DNA of 64,000 bases from Arcicella rosea (GCF_014204325.1 NZ_JACHKT010000022.1:1-64000), one strand, 5' to 3'. Shown: positions 17,941-27,819, counted from the stretch's first letter. Translations and numbers: made by a program. The notes: generated from the sequence alone by a model not told the origin.

Positions 17941-19281
17941 ATGCTAAATTTTTTGCAATATTCATTCAAAACAAAATTTCTACGGATTTTAGTGCTATTT
18001 CTTTTGTTTTCTATCGTTGGGTGTAATGAAAAAAAAACAAATAACTGGAATAGGAGAGTATTTATCGATTACAAAAACGGTAAATATACTCTCAAAAAAG
18101 ATGGAAAACCTTTTTGTATAAAAGGAGCAGCTGGTTATACAAACCTCAGAGCACTTAAGAATGCTGGGGGTAACACTATACGTACTTGGGATACGACTAA
18201 TCTAGCAACAATTTTAAATGAAGCAAAAGTATATAACCTTGCGGTTATAGTAGGTTTGTATATGCCTTATAATGAGCAGATGGATGTTTTCTACAATAAT
18301 CCTAAACAAATAGAAGTTCAATTTAAAAGCTATGAAAGCTTAGTTCACAAGTACAAAAATCATCCTTCTTTATTATTCTGGTGTTTGGGTAATGAGCTCT
18401 CATTTCCACATAAACCTAAGTACAATTCATTTTATAGAACTTTCAATAATTTAGTTGACATGATTCATCGAGTAGATCCCGATCATTTAGTGACGACTAC
18501 AATGGAGAATTTTCAGCGTAAAAAAATCTTTAATATCAAGTTTAGGACAAATATTGATTTTATCTCGTTTAATATTTTTGGCAAACTAAAAGAATTAGAG
18601 AAAGATCTTGAAGATTTTGAATGGTTTTGGGATGAACCATTTTTAATTACAGAATGGGGAATAGATGGGCCTTGGACACCAACTGAGCATACTGTCTGGG
18701 GGGCATATATTGAAAATACGAGTACTAAGAAAGCAGAACAATATTTATCTATCTACAAAAAATATATGCCTGTTAAAAATCCAAGATTTTTAGGTTCGAT
18801 GGTGTTTTATTGGGGACAAAAACAAGAATATACACCAACTTGGTTTAGTCTTTTTGCTGAAAATGGGGCAGCTTCAGAAGCAGTAGGAACAATGCAATAT
18901 ATTTGGAAATCTCAGAAGCCTACTTTAAAAGCCCCTCAAATTAAATTTATGTTGGTCGATAAAAAAGGGGCAAAAGATAATATTTTATTTACTCCTAATA
19001 AGCTTGTATCAGCAGAGGTGTTAATGAATACACAAGAAAGTGAAAATAATGGATTATCGTTTTTCTGGGAAATTTTGCCTGAAGATTGGTATAAAGAAAA
19101 TGATACTTATGGTAAAAAAAGACCAAAAGGTATTAAGGGATTATTTGTTGAACAAAAAACAACAAATGTTGTTTTCAAAACACCTTTAAAAGAAGGTCCA
19201 TATCGTATTTATGTAACAGTCTATGACCAACATGGACAATTTGCAAGTTGTAACACACCTTTTTATGTAATTGAGAAATAA
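17941..19281 (+). CDS. Lipoprotein glycoside hydrolase (GH2/GH5-like TIM barrel, clan A)
   Basis: The protein is 446 aa. The signal peptide ends in a lipobox (FSIVGC, Cys28), so it is anchored in a membrane. Residues about 40-320 form a TIM barrel resembling the GH2 catalytic domain: KDGKPFCIKGAAGY at the first strand, acid/base Glu152 in FWCLGNELS, and nucleophile Glu238 in LITEWG. Both catalytic residues are intact. The last 110 residues look like an Ig-like sandwich (ending YRIYVTVYDQHGQFASCNTPFYVI). It is the first gene of an operon, two bases before the GT2 synthase. Its barrel resembles the third domain of that synthase. A role in trimming or releasing the nascent glucan or mannan is inferred. 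Confidence 0.8.
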   Translation: MLNFLQYSFKTKFLRILVLFLLFSIVGCNEKKTNNWNRRVFIDYKNGKYTLKKDGKPFCIKGAAGYTNLRALKNAGGNTIRTWDTTNLATILNEAKVYNLAVIVGLYMPYNEQMDVFYNNPKQIEVQFKSYESLVHKYKNHPSLLFWCLGNELSFPHKPKYNSFYRTFNNLVDMIHRVDPDHLVTTTMENFQRKKIFNIKFRTNIDFISFNIFGKLKELEKDLEDFEWFWDEPFLITEWGIDGPWTPTEHTVWGAYIENTSTKKAEQYLSIYKKYMPVKNPRFLGSMVFYWGQKQEYTPTWFSLFAENGAASEAVGTMQYIWKSQKPTLKAPQIKFMLVDKKGAKDNILFTPNKLVSAEVLMNTQESENNGLSFFWEILPEDWYKENDTYGKKRPKGIKGLFVEQKTTNVVFKTPLKEGPYRIYVTVYDQHGQFASCNTPFYVIEK

Positions 19282-19283
19282 TT

Positions 19284-22200
19284 ATGAAATATAAACATGT
19301 TTTGTATCCGCCAACCCAAAAACAGCAAATCATACTTCAGGTAATGATTGCTATTGGCTTTTGTACGATGTTTTTTTTTCTATTTTTTTTTCTAAATAAG
19401 TTAGTAATTGTAAATGCTTTTCTATTTTGGCTTTTACTTATATCATTTTTATTTACTTGTTTGAAAGTTACTTACGAATGGTATCATTACTTATTTATTA
19501 CTGTTAAGCCAGTGCCTCCGATAACCCAAAACTATACAGTAGATATTTTTACGACTTTTTGTGCAGGAGAACCTTACGAAATGATTGTAGAAACCCTAAA
19601 TGCTTTACAAAAAATTACTTACCCGCACACCACTTATCTATGTGACGAAGCGGATGATGCTTATTTAAAAAAGGTTTGTGCCGAACTTGGGGTTCGGCAT
19701 GTAACAAGAACGGATAAAAAAGATGCCAAAGCGGGTAATATCAACAATGCTTTAGCACAATCTACAGGTGAACTTTGTGTGGTGCTTGACCCAGACCACG
19801 TTCCGTCTCCAAGCTTTTTAAACCCAATTGTAGGTCATTTTGATAATCCTGAAATTGGGTTTGTTCAGGTAGTTCAGGCATATTCCAATCAAACTGAAAG
19901 TACAGTAGCAGAAGGTGCCGCTCAGCAGACATACCATTTCTACGGCCCAATGATGATGACAATGAACAGATATGGAACAGTACCTGCTATTGGAGCAAAT
20001 TGTACTTTTAGAAGAACAGCTTTAGAGTCAATTGGTGGGCATGCTTCAGGGCTTGCCGAAGATATGCACACGGCTATGAGGTTACATGCACAAGGTTGGA
20101 AATCTGTGTTTGAGCCGTCAACGCTAACAAGAGGGCTTGTTCCAGCTACTTTGTCTGCTTATTATAAACAACAATTGAAGTGGTCGAGAGGAGTTTTTGA
20201 ACTATTGGTGACAAGTTATGTAGAACTTTTTACTAAATTTAGTTGGCGACAAAAGCTTCATTATGGCATTGTGCCTTTGTATTATCTTTCAGGGTTAATC
20301 TTTGCTATCAATTTACTTTTGCCAATTTTATCTCTTTTTATGCAGACTTTTCCTGTCAAAATTGATTTTTTGGTTTTTGCTCAAGACTCTACTCCTTTTG
20401 TTTTATCGATAATACTTATTAGGCATTATGTCCAGAGGTGGGTTATAGATGATACCGAAAGAGGTTTTCACGTAGTAGGAGGCCTCTTATTAATTGGTAG
20501 TTGGTGGGTATTTAATCTTGGGTTGATTTATACGATTATCCGCAAAGAAGTACCTTACATCCCTACCGAAAAAAGCATTAAAGAAGGAAGTAATATCAAG
20601 ATAAATTTGCCTAATATCATTATTTTATTGCTATCAATATCAGCTATTTTTTATGGTTTATCTCATGATTTGAATCCATTTACCATTATTATGGCTTGCT
20701 TTGCGGGTTTGAATGTACTGTTTCTTACTTTCACCTTGGTTATTAGCGAAGAACATAGATTGAAATCATTAATCAATCAATATTATTTGCTAAGAGTTTT
20801 ATATGAAGTGATTTTCAAGTTTAGGTTGAAATTCTGGTTTTTGAGAAGAAGGATATATCATAATTTAAGAAACATCGCTCTTGTCCTTTTAGTCTCTTTC
20901 ATTAGTTTTAATGTATTTATCAATGAGACACCTTTGGTAAATAATGAAGAAAATCAAGTAATACCAACAAAAAAAAGGAGTGCTTTTCTAACAGGAATAT
21001 TCGCTCCAGAACAAACAGATGGATTAAGTTCTCTAAAGCTTGTCAGAAAATACCAATCTACTTATCAGTCACATTTTGATATTATTTCATTTTATATTTC
21101 TTGGGGTAATCAAGAAAAAAACTTTCTACCGTTTCAAAAGATTGATTCTGTTTTTCATAATAATTCTATTCCAATGATTACTTGGGAGCCTTGGCAAATT
21201 CATTTTGAAAAGATGAAAAATCTTCAAAATGGATTGAAAGAAAAGAAGGTTTTTGAAAATATCAGCAATGGCAAATTTGATGTTTACATTGAACAATTTG
21301 CCTTACAATTAAAAGCATTGAATCGTCCAGTATTTTTAAGGTTTGCTCATGAAGCAGATAACCCTTTTTACCCATGGTCAGTGAAAGGTAAAAACACGCC
21401 TGAGGAATTTAAAAATGCTTGGCGTTATCTTTTTATGAAGTTTAAAAAGATGGGCGTTTACAATGTTATTTGGGTATGGAGTCCTTGGAAAGCAACGGCT
21501 GTTGATGATTATTTCCCAGGAAAAGAGTTTGTCGATTGGATAGGTGTAACAGGGCTGAATTATGAACAATTCAATCCTCAGAATCAAAGTTATTCATTTG
21601 AGGAAATCTATCAGCCATTTCATAAAAAGGCAATTTTTAGATTGGGTATTCCTGTAATGATTGCCGAAATGGGTTCATTAAGGAAAACGGGAGAAAAACA
21701 AGAAATATGGGTAAAGACGGCTATTAATAAAATAAAAAGCAAATATCCTGAAGTGAGGGCGTATATCCTTTTTAATTCAAGTTTGGATAAAAATATGCCA
21801 GATGGTAGTATTGGGTTATTGGATTGGAAATTGGAAAATATGCCTAAAATCAAAGCTGGATTGCCCAAACAAAAATACACGCCTTTGATTCAGAGAAATA
21901 TGATTACTGCGACAGATATTGTTTCCACAGATAGCAGTAAAATGTTTTTGGGAACAAAGGGCGTAAATTATTTGAAAGGAAAAAATTGGTTTAAAAATAT
22001 AAACCCACTTACAAAAAAAGTCATTGTGAGCGATTTCGCTGCGATGAAATTGGTTGGTGTAAATACCGTTAAAATCTCTGGCCCTAATATTTACGACCGA
22101 AGTATGCTGGATGTGGCTAAGAATTCAGGCTTGAATATACATTATAGTTTTTGGATTCCTGAAGCATTACGGTTTATCAAAAATGAACGAGAACTCAATA

Positions 22201-23051
22201 ATGTTTCCATGAATATCCTTGAAACGATTAAGACTTATAAGGATGAACCTCAAATTGTTTCATGGAATATCAGTAATAATACTTTACAAGAACTAGAATG
22301 TAATTATTACAAGCCCGAGTTACTTTATCAACAACAAGCATATTTTAGGTGGTTGAGAAATTTGATACAAGAAATCAAAAAGATAGACCCCAAAAGAATA
22401 GTCTCTGTTGATGTTGCCGTAACGAGTAATATTGCCGAAACTGTTAATATGATTAAAAGTCAAGTACCAGAGATTGATTGTTTTGGATTGATTTTATCTG
22501 ACAAAGCAGATTTCAGGAAACACATCAGTAAAATATCTTTACCTTATTTTTTCAGCCATGCAAATGTAAAAGCATACCTCAAACTTTCAGAGTATAAGGT
22601 TGGTGTCATTATTGAAAATTGGCAAGATCAACAAAGTGCACATGGCACTACTTTTAATGGTTTGAAAGATGAAAAAGGTAGGAATAAAGCATCATTATTT
22701 CAATTGAGCAAATTGTGGCATGGGAAAATTAAAAAGAATGATTTACCTCCTGTGAAAATCTTACGACCAGCACTCACTACGATTACTGATGCCGATTTAC
22801 CTTACTATGCACTTGTGTATAAAAATGAGCATTGGCATTTAGCCGAATACTTTAAGACAGGAATGAGTTTTGAATGGTATTTAGTGAAAACGGATGCCAA
22901 TGGAGTTGCAATTTCTCAACAATCATTAGGAAATGGAGCTTATGTAAATGTAAAAATACCTGATAATGTATCTCGTTATCGACTGTACCTGATAGCTTCA
23001 CAAGGAGAAAATATTAGGACGAGTCAATCAATTCTGAATATACCGCTTTAA
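19284..23051 (+). CDS. GT2 polysaccharide synthase fused to a GH26-like domain and a degenerate GH2-like domain
   Basis: The protein is 1255 aa in three parts. Residues 1-545 are a processive, membrane-embedded family-2 glycosyltransferase of the cellulose/mixed-linkage-glucan synthase type. It has two N-terminal helices, DPD at 169-171, the base motif AED at 258-260, QQLKW at 296-300, then several more helices. No PilZ domain follows. Residues about 565-870 are GH26-like, with acid/base Glu690 (LRFAHEADN) and nucleophile Glu795 (MIAEMGS) both present. Residues about 900-1255 resemble the barrel and Ig-like domain of the upstream lipoprotein, but the acid/base Glu is Asn (WNISNN). The hydrolase parts follow a last helix (about 530-547) and so probably lie outside the inner membrane. 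The product is likely an exopolysaccharide of beta-linked hexose; its identity is unknown. Confidence 0.85.
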   Translation: MKYKHVLYPPTQKQQIILQVMIAIGFCTMFFFLFFFLNKLVIVNAFLFWLLLISFLFTCLKVTYEWYHYLFITVKPVPPITQNYTVDIFTTFCAGEPYEMIVETLNALQKITYPHTTYLCDEADDAYLKKVCAELGVRHVTRTDKKDAKAGNINNALAQSTGELCVVLDPDHVPSPSFLNPIVGHFDNPEIGFVQVVQAYSNQTESTVAEGAAQQTYHFYGPMMMTMNRYGTVPAIGANCTFRRTALESIGGHASGLAEDMHTAMRLHAQGWKSVFEPSTLTRGLVPATLSAYYKQQLKWSRGVFELLVTSYVELFTKFSWRQKLHYGIVPLYYLSGLIFAINLLLPILSLFMQTFPVKIDFLVFAQDSTPFVLSIILIRHYVQRWVIDDTERGFHVVGGLLLIGSWWVFNLGLIYTIIRKEVPYIPTEKSIKEGSNIKINLPNIIILLLSISAIFYGLSHDLNPFTIIMACFAGLNVLFLTFTLVISEEHRLKSLINQYYLLRVLYEVIFKFRLKFWFLRRRIYHNLRNIALVLLVSFISFNVFINETPLVNNEENQVIPTKKRSAFLTGIFAPEQTDGLSSLKLVRKYQSTYQSHFDIISFYISWGNQEKNFLPFQKIDSVFHNNSIPMITWEPWQIHFEKMKNLQNGLKEKKVFENISNGKFDVYIEQFALQLKALNRPVFLRFAHEADNPFYPWSVKGKNTPEEFKNAWRYLFMKFKKMGVYNVIWVWSPWKATAVDDYFPGKEFVDWIGVTGLNYEQFNPQNQSYSFEEIYQPFHKKAIFRLGIPVMIAEMGSLRKTGEKQEIWVKTAINKIKSKYPEVRAYILFNSSLDKNMPDGSIGLLDWKLENMPKIKAGLPKQKYTPLIQRNMITATDIVSTDSSKMFLGTKGVNYLKGKNWFKNINPLTKKVIVSDFAAMKLVGVNTVKISGPNIYDRSMLDVAKNSGLNIHYSFWIPEALRFIKNERELNNVSMNILETIKTYKDEPQIVSWNISNNTLQELECNYYKPELLYQQQAYFRWLRNLIQEIKKIDPKRIVSVDVAVTSNIAETVNMIKSQVPEIDCFGLILSDKADFRKHISKISLPYFFSHANVKAYLKLSEYKVGVIIENWQDQQSAHGTTFNGLKDEKGRNKASLFQLSKLWHGKIKKNDLPPVKILRPALTTITDADLPYYALVYKNEHWHLAEYFKTGMSFEWYLVKTDANGVAISQQSLGNGAYVNVKIPDNVSRYRLYLIASQGENIRTSQSILNIPL

Positions 23052-23063
23052 TTTTTTGCTGTG

Positions 23064-24758
23064 ATGAATCCAAAATTGAAATATAGTTTATTAATCATTT
23101 TTGCAGTTTTTGCCTTAGCGATGTTAAAGCTGACAAAGCCTTTTATTCAATCATTTTTTGTAGATGAGTTTACAGATAGATTTTATGAACCTCTACTTGG
23201 TGTTTATGACAAAACGGACAATCATAAAAAACTAAATTTTGATAAGATTCAGCACGTTACAATTATTTGGAAAAATACAGGGGTTTGGTTTTATGAATCT
23301 GCCTTAGAAAAAACATTAAATACTGGTAATGATGTTTTTTTGACGATTGAGACTTGGTCTAAAAACGGTGTTTTTTCGGAAAGTGATGGCAATGTTATCG
23401 CTCAAACTATTGCAGGCGATTTTGACGAAAAAGTAGTAGCATTAGGCAACATCTTATCAAAATATCATCAACAAATTTTTATCCGTTGGAATCCAGCGAT
23501 GGAAGTGCCAGAATATCGCTATCCTTGGCAATTTCAATCACCTATTTTATATATACAAGCTTTCAATAAGTTTGCTTTGCAGTTGAAAAAGATAGCTCCT
23601 AAGGTGAAAATCGTTTGGGGACCATCAGGTTATGCTGGTGATACAGAATATTGGCCTGGGGAAAAGTATGTTGATTTTGTAAGTATTACTTTGTCAGAAA
23701 ATCAAGTAATGACTGATACTTCGTCTATTCATGCAGAAATAATAAAACAACTCAAGCAAAAACTACATCAAATGAGATTTATTAATAAGCCAATTGTAAT
23801 ACTTGGAGCTGTTAATAAAATGAAAACTTTATTTCATCAAGGATGGATTAATGAATCTGTTTTAGAGGTAGAAAGATTTAAAAACACTATTTATTCATCA
23901 CAAAATTTTGTGTCAGAAACAATTACAAAACCGACAAGAGATAAGATGATTCTTGGTGTATATGACCCATTAGGGAAATTACTTCATCAGCCTAATGTTC
24001 AAGTAGAGCATATTTTTACCGATTGGGGTGAAATTCAAAAAGGAGAATTTACAAGAAAATTTAATGAAGTAATTCAGCGAAAACATGATGTAATTCTTAC
24101 AGTTGAGCCGTGGAAAGGCACGACAAAAGTAGTAGATAAAGAAGTACTTCAAAATGTTTTGAAAGGTCGTTATGACCGAGAGATAAGTTTGTTGTATCAC
24201 ATTATTACAAAAACGAATCATACCGTTTATTTACGTTGGGCTCATGAGATGGAAATACCGATTCATCGTTATACTTGGCAAAGCCAAGACCCTGTTGTGT
24301 ATATCAATGCTTATCGTTATTTTATGCTTTTTAATAAAAATCAAGCGACGAATATTCGTAGAGTTTGGGGGCCAGCAGGAGATAGAGGCTCAATAGATTG
24401 GTGGCCCGGCAATGATGTTGTTGATTTTATCAGTATTGCTATTTATGGATTACCTGATAAGAATATTACAGACTACAATAAGCAAGAGCTTTTTAGTGAT
24501 ATTTTTAGCCGAAAATTTTACAGAATGCGTTTTGCAGAAAAACCAATTTTTATTACAGAATTTGGTGTAAAAGGCCCAAAAGAGTATCAAAACAAGTGGA
24601 TGAAAAATGCTGCAGAAACACTCAAAAATAATAAAAATGTATTTGGTGTAAGCTATTTCAATCAGCACGATACACCAGATGCTTGGGGGAAAATTAAAGC
24701 ACCAGATTGGAGTATCAGCGAAAGCACATTCCAGCAGTTTAGTAAGGCTTTGGAGTAA
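23064..24758 (+). CDS. Tandem GH26-like protein with one inactive and one intact domain
   Basis: The protein is 564 aa from the ATG at 23064; a GTG three bases earlier is also possible. An N-terminal hydrophobic segment (about 8-28) acts as signal or anchor. Two GH26-like barrels follow. The second (about 295-560) has RWAHEME with acid/base Glu395 and FITEFG with nucleophile Glu499. The first (about 45-285) aligns well, including the YPWQ/YTWQ, VWGP and WPG segments. It reads RWNPAME where the second has RWAHEME, and Gly248 replaces the nucleophile, so it should be inactive and may bind glycan. The gene starts 12 bp after the synthase and clearly belongs to its operon. Activity on beta-mannan or beta-glucan is the family expectation, not shown by the sequence. 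Confidence 0.8.
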   Translation: MNPKLKYSLLIIFAVFALAMLKLTKPFIQSFFVDEFTDRFYEPLLGVYDKTDNHKKLNFDKIQHVTIIWKNTGVWFYESALEKTLNTGNDVFLTIETWSKNGVFSESDGNVIAQTIAGDFDEKVVALGNILSKYHQQIFIRWNPAMEVPEYRYPWQFQSPILYIQAFNKFALQLKKIAPKVKIVWGPSGYAGDTEYWPGEKYVDFVSITLSENQVMTDTSSIHAEIIKQLKQKLHQMRFINKPIVILGAVNKMKTLFHQGWINESVLEVERFKNTIYSSQNFVSETITKPTRDKMILGVYDPLGKLLHQPNVQVEHIFTDWGEIQKGEFTRKFNEVIQRKHDVILTVEPWKGTTKVVDKEVLQNVLKGRYDREISLLYHIITKTNHTVYLRWAHEMEIPIHRYTWQSQDPVVYINAYRYFMLFNKNQATNIRRVWGPAGDRGSIDWWPGNDVVDFISIAIYGLPDKNITDYNKQELFSDIFSRKFYRMRFAEKPIFITEFGVKGPKEYQNKWMKNAAETLKNNKNVFGVSYFNQHDTPDAWGKIKAPDWSISESTFQQFSKALE

Positions 24759-24821
24759 AAATGATTTTATAAAAGTCCGTTTTGCTTAATACTTGAACAG
24801 GTTGGGATATTTATTGGGGTA

Positions 24822-24885
24822 ACTCATGGCATGACTTCTAATTAATTGGCAGCTATATTAAAACTAGAAAAGTTATGCCATGAGT
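24822..24885 (+). repeat. Long hairpin after the polysaccharide operon
   Basis: Arms ACTCATGGCATGACTT (24822-24837) and AAGTTATGCCATGAGT (24870-24885) are complementary over 16 bp with one G-T pair. They are separated by 32 nt. No U-tract follows, so this is an mRNA-end structure or a small mobile repeat and not a standard terminator. Confidence 0.6.
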
Positions 24886-24974
24886 AATTTTGCTGGCAAG
24901 GAGGGAAAGGGATTTTCTATTCCGTCAGAGAAATCTTGCGAAGTAAAAAAGAAAACTTGTAACCCATGAAAAAC

Positions 24975-25009
24975 AAAGAGGTGTCTCACATATCGTGAAA
25001 CACCTCTTT
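24975..25009. terminator. Bidirectional terminator (GH26 operon / citrate synthase)
   Basis: A stem AAAGAGGTGT/ACACCTCTTT (24975-24984 with 25000-25009) is extended by a TCA/TGA inner pair. It is flanked by A-rich and T-rich sequence and sits between convergent genes. Confidence 0.8.
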
Positions 25010-25031
25010 TGTATATATCTGTCAAGAAAAA

Positions 25032-26306
25032 TTATTTTCTTTCAGTAATATCAACATAAGCACGCTCAGTAGCACCAACATAAACTTGACGTGGGCGACC
25101 GATAGGCTCTTTGTTAGCTTTCATTTCTTTCCATTGTGCAATCCAACCCGGCAAACGACCAATTGCAAACATTACTGTAAACATATCAGTTGGAATTCCC
25201 AAAGCACGGTAAATGATACCTGAGTAGAAGTCAACGTTTGGATATAATTTACGAGCTACGAAGTACGGGTCACTCAAAGCAGCCGCTTCTAATTCAGCAG
25301 CGATTTTCAATACTGGGTCATTGATACCCAAAGCTGCTAATACATCGTCAGCCGCTTTTTTGATAATTCTTGCTCTTGGGTCGAAGTTTTTGTAAACACG
25401 GTGACCGAAGCCCATTAAACGGAAACCAGAATTTTTATCTTTCGCCATTGCAATGTACTTAGAAGTATCACCGCCATCAGCTTTAATAGCTTCTAGCATT
25501 TCAATAACTTCTTGGTTTGCCCCACCGTGAAGTGGTCCTGAAAGTGCATTGATACCTGCTGAAATTGACGCATAAAGACTTGCATGAGAAGAACCAACTA
25601 AACGAACTGTTGAAGTAGAACAGTTTTGTTCGTGGTCTGCATGAAGAATCAATAACTTATTTAAAGCTGCTGAAACCACAGGATTAACGTGATAAGGAGC
25701 AACTGGTAAAGCAAACATCATGTTCAAGAAGTTTGAGCAATAATCCAAAGAGTTATTTGGATAATTTACTGGATGTCCTTGTGATTTTTTATATGACCAA
25801 GTAGCCATTGAAGGCATTTTTGCCATTAAACGAATGATATTCAATTCATCAGCACCAGCTTTATCTCCTGTATAGAAAGCAGACATCGCACAAACCATTG
25901 CAGAAAGTACACCCATTGGATGTGCATTCACAGGGAAGCCTTCAAAAATTTTACGCATATCCTCGTTAACGATGGTGTGCATTTTGATTTCGTGCTCAAA
26001 TGCTGCGTATTGTTCAGTAGTAGGAAGCTCACCGTAAATTAATAAATAAGCAACTTCCAAGAAAGTAGCTTTTTCAGCTAATTCTTCAATTGAATAACCT
26101 CTATAACGAAGAATTCCTAATTCACCGTCCAAAAACGTAATAGCACTTTTAGTAGCTCCAGTGTTTTTATAACCAGAATCAATGGTGATATGACCTGTTT
26201 CATCACGGAGTTTGGCAATATCAATTGCTTTTTCATCTTCACTTCCTGTTATTACAGGAAATTGATACTTTTTGTCACCTAACGAGAGTTCTGCAAATTC
26301 TGACAT
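25032..26306 (-). CDS. gltA: Citrate synthase (type II)
   Basis: This enzyme condenses oxaloacetate and acetyl-CoA to citrate and is the entry enzyme of the TCA cycle. The protein is 424 aa, typical of the hexameric bacterial type. Visible signatures are FLDGELGILRYRGYSIEELA, a histidine in LILHADHEQNCST, the catalytic GFGHRVYK loop, and GRPRQVYVGATERAYVDI at the C-terminus. The preceding 260 bp are shared with divergent pepT. The gene is monocistronic. Confidence 0.97.
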   Translation of the reverse strand: MSEFAELSLGDKKYQFPVITGSEDEKAIDIAKLRDETGHITIDSGYKNTGATKSAITFLDGELGILRYRGYSIEELAEKATFLEVAYLLIYGELPTTEQYAAFEHEIKMHTIVNEDMRKIFEGFPVNAHPMGVLSAMVCAMSAFYTGDKAGADELNIIRLMAKMPSMATWSYKKSQGHPVNYPNNSLDYCSNFLNMMFALPVAPYHVNPVVSAALNKLLILHADHEQNCSTSTVRLVGSSHASLYASISAGINALSGPLHGGANQEVIEMLEAIKADGGDTSKYIAMAKDKNSGFRLMGFGHRVYKNFDPRARIIKKAADDVLAALGINDPVLKIAAELEAAALSDPYFVARKLYPNVDFYSGIIYRALGIPTDMFTVMFAIGRLPGWIAQWKEMKANKEPIGRPRQVYVGATERAYVDITERK

Positions 26307-26568
26307 AACCTATATTTTATTGGGCTTTATCTTGAAAAAATATGTTTTTATTTTGTTGATACGAAATTAAATGAAAAATCCTCTTTCTAATGTTTAAGGT
26401 GGATTTTCTTTGCAAAATTTAGATAGTTGTTGAAAAAATTCTATTTTTAAACAAGAACCTTATATTCCGTAATAATCTCGGTGCAAGTTAATCACGAAAT
26501 TTTAAACCTTTGTTACCTTTGTGAATAAATTACCTGTTTTATTAAACAAGATTTAATCATTGTAATAA

Positions 26569-27819
26569 ATGCTAAAGAACTATAAAAACACTTCGACAGA
26601 ACGCTTCTTGAAATATGTTCAAATCGATACACAGTCAGATTCAAATTCCACTTCACAACCATCAACCTTAAAGCAGAAGGATTTAAGTAAGCTTTTAGTT
26701 CAAGAACTTATCGAAATGGGAATTCAAGATGCCCACTTAGACGAATTCGGTTATGTATATGCGACCATTCCGAGTAATACCGAAAAGCCTGTTCCTGTCA
26801 TTTGCTTCTGCTCGCACGTTGATACTTCTCCCGACTGTTCGGGCGAAGGCGTTAAACCAATTATTCATCAAAATTATCAAGGAAAAGATATTGTTTTACC
26901 TGATGATAATTCACAAATTATTCGACTTGCCGACCATCCTGATTTAGCACATCAATTAGGTAACGATATTATAACGGCAAGTGGTACTACTTTGTTGGGT
27001 GCCGATAATAAAGCTGGTGTTGCTGAAATTATTGATGCGGCCTATCATTTAGTCAATAATCCCGAAATAAATCACGGAACAGTAAAAATACTCTTCACGC
27101 CTGATGAAGAAATAGGCAGAGGAACAGTAGCGGTAGATTTAGAAAAATTAGGAGCAGATTTTGGTTATACGATTGATGGTGAAACTTTGGGTTCATTAGA
27201 AGATGAAACTTTTTCGGCAGATGGCGTAAAAATTTCGATTCAAGGAGTAAGTCAGCACCCCGGTTTTGCAAAAGGTAAAATGGAAAGTGCTTTGAAAATT
27301 GCAGCAGAAATTGTGGCAAATCTTCCGAAAGAAACACTTTCGCCAGAAACAACCGAAGGCAAAGAAGGGTTTATTCATCCAGTCGGAATTTCGGGAATGG
27401 TAGAAAATGCAACGGTCGAATTTATTGTTCGTGATTTTTCGGTAGAAAAATTACACGAACACGAAGCTGTTTTGAAAGAAATAATGGATAAAATATTGAT
27501 AAATTATCCAAATTCTATTGCTATTTTTGAAGTGTTTGAGCAGTACCGCAATATGAAAGAAGTATTGGATAAAACGCCACAAGTAACTGCTTATGCTTTT
27601 GAGGCAATCGAAAGAAGCGGTATAAAGGCTAAACAAATGAGTATCAGAGGAGGAACAGATGGTTCGAGGCTGTCATTTATGGGTTTGCCCTGTCCGAATA
27701 TCTTTGCAGGTGAACACGCATTTCATGGAAAACACGAATGGGTTTCTGTACAAGACATGGAAAAAGCTACCGAAACGATTATACATTTGTGCGAAATTTG
27801 GGAAGAAAAAACGCAATAA
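26569..27819 (+). CDS. pepT: Peptidase T (tripeptide aminopeptidase)
   Basis: The protein is 416 aa, of M20 metallopeptidase type with two zinc ions, and it releases the N-terminal residue of tripeptides in the cytoplasm. The order of metal and catalytic motifs is as in PepT: CSHVDTSPD, LLGADNKAGVAE, FTPDEEIGRG, YTIDGE, and the C-terminal AFHGKHEW. No signal peptide is present. A TAnnTTTG-like -7 box (TACCTTTG-type, 26514-26521) lies 48 bp before the ATG, but no matching -33 element is seen. A small gene follows 18 bp downstream. Confidence 0.96.
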   Translation: MLKNYKNTSTERFLKYVQIDTQSDSNSTSQPSTLKQKDLSKLLVQELIEMGIQDAHLDEFGYVYATIPSNTEKPVPVICFCSHVDTSPDCSGEGVKPIIHQNYQGKDIVLPDDNSQIIRLADHPDLAHQLGNDIITASGTTLLGADNKAGVAEIIDAAYHLVNNPEINHGTVKILFTPDEEIGRGTVAVDLEKLGADFGYTIDGETLGSLEDETFSADGVKISIQGVSQHPGFAKGKMESALKIAAEIVANLPKETLSPETTEGKEGFIHPVGISGMVENATVEFIVRDFSVEKLHEHEAVLKEIMDKILINYPNSIAIFEVFEQYRNMKEVLDKTPQVTAYAFEAIERSGIKAKQMSIRGGTDGSRLSFMGLPCPNIFAGEHAFHGKHEWVSVQDMEKATETIIHLCEIWEEKTQ

